Assembly: GCA_009761415.1 (NCBI GenBank)
Contig: QUOL01000002.1
Span: 2,728,001 to 2,792,000, forward strand
Reading direction: 5' to 3'
Length of the DNA stretch: 64,000 nucleotides
DNA from: Sarcomyxa edulis
Taxonomy: Eukaryota > Basidiomycota > Agaricomycetes > Agaricales > Mycenaceae
Shown here: positions 59,526 through 64,000 of the stretch, in pieces
Layout: every line of letters starts with the position of its first letter
Numbering within the stretch: position 1 is the stretch's first letter
Translations under genes and position numbers: made by a program
Notes under the pieces: generated by a model
What the model was told of the DNA's origin: nothing
What the model saw: the letters and a program-made list of their open reading frames with translations, nothing else
Database searches by the model: none

Positions 59526-60253
59526 GAGGGGCAACTACGACTATTTGAGAGTGCTCTGCACTGATGAAGACGGCCAATGGAAGACGCAAGAAAGGATTGA
59601 AGAAAAGTTGAAGAGAAAACCGAGCGTCGATCGCAGATCGAGTGTGAGGGGGAGAGGTCGAAAGAGGGAGGTGAAGCGTAGGAACCAGACCAAGTACGCA
59701 ATGAAGAGAAATGGGTGAGGGGTGTTCTTGTTCTTATAGCATTTTGCCTCACCCCCGTTGCGTTGTGATACAGATTTGAACCTAAAAAGTAATAGCAAAA
59801 CGATCAGACGGGGAACTCCAATATCAGCGACCTGTGTGCATTCTGGACCATTCTTAGAATCGTATCGGGTGTTATTGCGTGGTTACGGGGGATCGCTACG
59901 AGGCTAAGCGTTGGAGCTCTGGAGTTCAGTTGGAGTTGATGTGATTCTCCAACGTTCTATACACGTGATTCGTTTGAAAAGAAATCAAGTGCGTGGTATC
60001 CTAGAGCGCTGGGAGACAAAGCTTTGCCTGAGAGGATGGAACGATAGCGCCGTATGCCGACTATCCGGTAAGGAATAGATAATATGTGTGAAAGGGTTAA
60101 TTATAGATACTGTATACACTGCACTGGAAGACGTCAGACTTTCGCAATCGTTACCAACAACTGGATGCAGCTGGATGTAGAAGAACTGACCTCAATATCA
60201 GGTTACACCAGGAGATTGCCTAGATCCTTTATCACTTCCATGTACTACTATCA
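59526..60253. other. Intergenic between the Ala-rich gene and HGH1
   Basis: About 730 bases: the promoter of the minus-strand Ala-rich gene and the 3' side of the minus-strand HGH1 gene. No coding potential recognised. Confidence 0.35.
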
Positions 60254-61979
60254 TTATACTTCCTCGATTTTGCTATCTTCGTCGTCCGAGTCTACCTGTG
60301 GCGGCGGAGCAGCTATTGCACGCGTGCCGGCGACAGTGGCATCCATGAAGCCATCATTCTCATAATCAGTGCCCGGTTTAGCGGCGGGCTCATCACCTTT
60401 TAGGAGGTTTACGAGTCGCTCGATGTGTTCTGAGATCTACAGACGACAAGACAAGACATCAGTTGTTTATATACCTTGATAATCAGTCAGCGCCGTAGAC
60501 GAAACATACCTTATCGACCGTCTCAACCTCATGCGCCGCTCTGACAATCTCATACACACCATTTGCTCTTTGATATTCTCGGCCCCATCGCGTGTGGCAG
60601 AGAAGAAGAAGCGTTTCAACGTGTGTAAGTCGAAGGATGGTATCCTGTTCTCGTTTTTTCGTTGGTGGTAGGAACTGTAGCGCTGGTGGTAACCGTTCTT
60701 GGTCCTATGAAGGGTGCACGATGGAACATGAGCGATGATGGCAACCGTGACATATGGATACTTACATCGAGGTCAAATTCTTCAGGTCCAGCCAAGGGGA
60801 GTAGAATGTATGGTAGGATATCGATTCCGGGCGCTTCGACAGCGGATGGCGGTACTCTGACGTTCTCGTATTCTGGGCTGAGGAGAGCGCGATGGCCTGG
60901 AACGTGGAATGCACAATTTCTGGGGATGTCGCATTTTAGAAAGATAAAACGAGTCGCGAAGTCGCTAAACGTACTTTATTGTAGACGTGACGCCGCCTCT
61001 TCGAATGAGATTTTCGTGTTCAGTGAAGGATACCATCTTTGCCAAAGCATACTCGACCTCCCCTTCGGGAATCAGCATGTCGATTGGCCGAGGTGAGAGG
61101 AAAAATTCTCTTCCAGCTGGAGACTAGAGAAACAGTCAATAACGATTTGAGTACTAGGCAGGGTGAGTTTTTGCTTACTGCGGTGATATTAGCGAATACG
61201 CTAGCGAGAAAATGCAATTCTCCCTTCCTTATTCTCTTCGATAGGTCGCCGCTTGGCTCTATCTGTGCACCTTGAACAAACGCATCGAGGAGAAGCGGTA
61301 GAGCGGGTATACTGCGAGCCTCTGCAGCTGGATACGGTACTGGAGCAGCACATGTCCCACACCGTGATTCTGTAGGGTAAAATTTGTTGGGAAATGTAGG
61401 TTCTGGGATGACAGAGACTTTGAGCGATACGATAGCAGAGCATGCGACGGAGGCCGCTGTCAGATTCGATAGAAGCATGGAGGCAAGATCGGCTAGAATC
61501 GATTGTGGGTTCTGAGGAGCGAAGGTGAGAGGATGGTGGCATAGGCACTAGGTCCACTTACTATGATGTATGCCACGATGAAAGTCAGAAAGGATGCTTC
61601 AGATAACGAAGCAACGAGTAGAGGTGAATCCGATAGATTGACCAATGCCCGGAACGCATCGTGAGCTACGGACTATTTTATGAGGTGAACGACGATTACA
61701 GCTCGATGGGATATGAAGCTTACTATCTGATCTCTACATAGCAGCTTCAGGTCTCTTATGACATCGTTCTCCTTTGGTTTTAGACCTCCTCCGGTATTTT
61801 GGAAGAAAATAGATCTGTACGGCGAGTTTTTGGGTGTTTGAGGCAGTAAATTAGATAGGGCAATCTGTCTAACTTGGGGGTTCCTATCTCGAAGGAAAGG
61901 TAGAAGCTAGAGAAAATAAATGAGATGAACAAGAAGAAGTCAAGATCATGGCACGAACCTCTCTGAGTTGTGCCTCCAT
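60254..61979 (-). CDS. HGH1: HGH1 family protein, eEF2 folding chaperone
   Basis: Armadillo-like protein that helps fold translation elongation factor 2 with CCT/TRiC. The protein begins MEAQLRE, joined to LLPFLRDRNPQVRQIALSNL (start codon 61977-61979; two in-frame Mets lie upstream but the family starts here). Conserved stretches in order: VIRDLKLLCRDQ, SVAHDAFRALVNLSDSPLLV, NPQSILADLASMLLSNLTAA, FLSPRPIDMLIPEGEVEYAL, FTEHENLIRRGGVTSTI, KNCAFHVPGH, DILPYILLPLAGPEEFDLD, QFLPPTKKREQDTILRLTHV, ETLLLLCHTRWGREYQRANG, ISEHIERLVNLLKG. The acidic C-terminus is DSDDEDSKIEEV. Eight or nine exons, about 400 residues. A Cys-rich, Pro-rich stretch at residues 160-210 (ESRCGTCAAPVPYPA) is less conserved. 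Confidence 0.93.
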
Positions 61980-62097
61980 GAGTGGTGACTGGCTAAGAAT
62001 TAGGACGGCATCCTCCTCTAACTCTAACAAGCACAACATCCTCATCTCAGATTGAAATTCACCACTAAGTCGACCACCGCTTGCTGTTCATGATTCC
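61980..62097. promoter_or_regulatory. Compact bidirectional promoter, HGH1 / SPT20
   Basis: Only 118 bases separate the two divergent start codons. No TATA box. If HGH1 uses its upstream Met codons, even less remains. Confidence 0.5.
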
Positions 62098-64000
62098 ATG
62101 GCAGGATATAACCGTTCGCGTGCTGTCGAAGAACTACTAGAAAGAACTGCTTCGTCTCCGCCGTCTTTCACCGTACATCTCCACCCAGAATCTTGGACTC
62201 TCAATAATGGCCTCAAGTTCATGTATAACCACCAGATTGCGGTTCGTCTAGTTGCTTTCATCAACTTCTTGATATCTAAGTATTCGCAATAGTCCCTGCT
62301 CGATGATATCCGCGCACACCGAATACCAGTCGACTTTCTCGATCTCTTTGACGCCGCAGGCGTACCGTTCTATGATGGTAAGTGGTTGGCTGGCTTTTCT
62401 CTTCTCTCAGAAGCTGACCGCGACTATGATAGGCTGCATGATTGTTGAGCTACTAGACTATCGTCCAACTCGATTCAAAGAGCCCACTCCCGACAAACCA
62501 GAACGAACGCGTGCAGTCCTTCATCCCAACTCAGAAACACAATGGGCCGACATCTGCGCCTTGAACAAGAAGTATGGGAATAAATGGACAGATCATGATG
62601 CTTTGGAAGTAGAGGCACGCATACTTGTAAGCTAGCTTTCCTCTTGCTGTCTTGGCCAAATCATCCGAACTTCGTGTGCCACTATAGCTTGCTACTTCGC
62701 CGCCGCTCTGTCTCGCCCCAGATCCTCACCTGACTCGCATAGCAAACCACGTACTAAGGGTCTCAACGCCGACTGTACCCGCATCCCTCAAGAGGAAGGC
62801 CGCCGTTCTAGATCCCGAGGAAGAGGAAACAGACAAAGCCCGCCGAGCTAAGATAATGCAGTTCATGAACCCCACATCTAATAGAACGCATGCACCGACG
62901 TAAGTTCTTGTTCTTCTTGTTGCTGGATTTATCGTTAATTATCGTGATCCGACAGTTATCGCATATTAGACGCTATCCAGCGATCGCGTGCTGCTAAAGA
63001 TATACAGCCGCCGCCTGTGTTGATGCCTGGGCAGCAAACCATGGCCTTGGTTCATCCAGTTCAGCACCCGCCGCCACCGCAGCCTGTCCCACCGATGGTC
63101 ACTCAGTCGCCTGCCGATTCGGAAGATTCGAGACAGAAGTCGAAGAAACAGAAGAAGGAGCCTACGCCATCACCTTACGAAAGGAATGGGACGCAGACTC
63201 CTGGTCCTTCGCAGATGACACAGTTCATCGTCCAGAATCAGAATCAGAACCATCACTCTCCTTCGCCTATCGCGCAGTCTCCGGCAGCCAAGAGAGTACC
63301 TACACCGGCCCAACAACAGCATCATTTCTCCCAATCTCCCAAAGTCTCAACACCACAATCACATCCTAGCCAAATCCCACAAATCCCACTCCAGTCGAAA
63401 CTACCCCAACATCAGCAACATACCCAACCACCACCACCGTCATCGTTACCCACGTTCCAACTCACCACCCCGCCTACACACGTCCTACACCAAACCTCAC
63501 CTGGAAATCGCAATGTACAACCGAAACCTCCGACGAACAATATTCCACAGCAAGCAATGCCGCAGCAGCAGCCGCATCCATCTCAACAACACCCCGGTAA
63601 CGCTCCGAATCAGACTCAGATGCAAATGATGTACAATCACCAAATGCAACAGCAAGCACAACAATCAATTCAGCAGCAAAGGATCAACGCTGCCCAGCAA
63701 CAACAGGCGGCCCATAATGGTCGATTGACTCCCCAAAGCGTCGTTGCCCATGCCCGTAGTCCCATGATACCCCAACGCAACAGCCCTATGGTACCGAATA
63801 AATCAGTGGGGGCCGCTCGTTCTCCCATGCCGCAGAACCCTCAACAGCAGCAGGCTCCTCAGATGTCCATGTCTCATCCTCCGCACCTTAATTTCAACCA
63901 GTATAATCCCGCTTCTCACTTACGACCGATGGTCCATGCTGCTTCCCACTCTCCTCACCCCCAAGGTCTATCGCAACACCTCGCGAATAATAACAACAAT
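62098..64000 (+). CDS. SPT20: Spt20 subunit of the SAGA coactivator complex (3' end outside window)
   Basis: Structural subunit of the SAGA histone acetyltransferase complex, which links activators to Pol II promoters. It starts MAGYNRSRAVEELLERTASS, then the Spt20 domain PSFTVHLHPESWTLNNGLKF, MYNHQIA, SLLDDIRAHRIPVDFLDLFD, AAGVPFYDGCMIVELLDYRP (spliced at 62250-62292 and 62377-62432), and then ALNKKYGNKWTDHDALEVEA and DPHLTRIANHVLRVSTP. From about residue 210 on the protein is disordered and very rich in Gln, Pro, Ser and His (HQMQQQAQQSIQQQRINAAQ), as expected for fungal Spt20. The open frame runs off the right edge at 64000, so the C-terminus is not seen. Confidence 0.95.

Overview
The window is nuclear DNA of a filamentous basidiomycete, most likely an Agaricomycete. 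Genes are packed on both strands, are cut by many short GT-AG introns of about 50-60 bases, and include core proteins that splice cleanly into fungal-type products. No tRNA, rRNA, CRISPR array or bacterial-type element was seen. All multi-exon models were joined by eye from reading frames and splice signals, so exon edges may be off by a few codons.

Layout. 1-3184 holds no gene I can support. 3185-8770 is a Doa10/Ssm4-type membrane RING-CH ubiquitin ligase. 8991-11037 (-) is a coiled-coil RING protein, divergent from argininosuccinate synthase (11342-13229). 13464-14009 looks like a short inverted-repeat transposon with 9-bp direct repeats, next to a fragmentary Crinkler/RHS-like effector gene (14129-15248). 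Then come a histidine phosphatase (15572-16854), a chorismate-lyase-like gene (17316-18169, -), an F-box/propeller protein (18851-20506), a 360-bp tandem duplication, a two-repeat small protein (22338-23020), a dienelactone hydrolase (23198-24303, -), an NAD-binding epimerase-like protein (24767-25627, -), an Sds3-like HDAC-complex subunit (26164-27409), a double-MYND protein (27873-29625), second copies of the dienelactone hydrolase (30184-31291) and of the chorismate-lyase-like gene (31532-32442, -), and a secreted type-B carboxylesterase (33811-36294).

36494-54089 is the most unusual part: a head-to-tail array, all on the minus strand, of six related genes plus one decayed copy. Each intact gene encodes about 720 residues: a roughly 340-residue N-terminal domain I do not recognise, a conserved middle block, and a C-terminal protein-kinase-like domain. 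The order from low to high coordinates is A-B-A-B-C-(pseudo)-A, and the first four arose by duplication of an A+B pair with its spacers. Copy C has lost the catalytic HRD and DFD residues and looks like a pseudokinase.

54426-56621 is ADE17-type bifunctional purine synthesis, 56944-58081 (-) an HD-domain 5'-nucleotidase-like protein, 58449-59525 (-) a secreted Ala/Thr-rich low-complexity protein, 60254-61979 (-) the eEF2 chaperone HGH1, and 62098 to the right edge the SAGA subunit SPT20 (incomplete). The housekeeping genes (ubiquitin/ERAD, arginine, purine, chromatin, translation folding) share no pathway. The accessory part consists of duplicated metabolic genes, an effector-like remnant, a transposon-like element and the kinase-like array.
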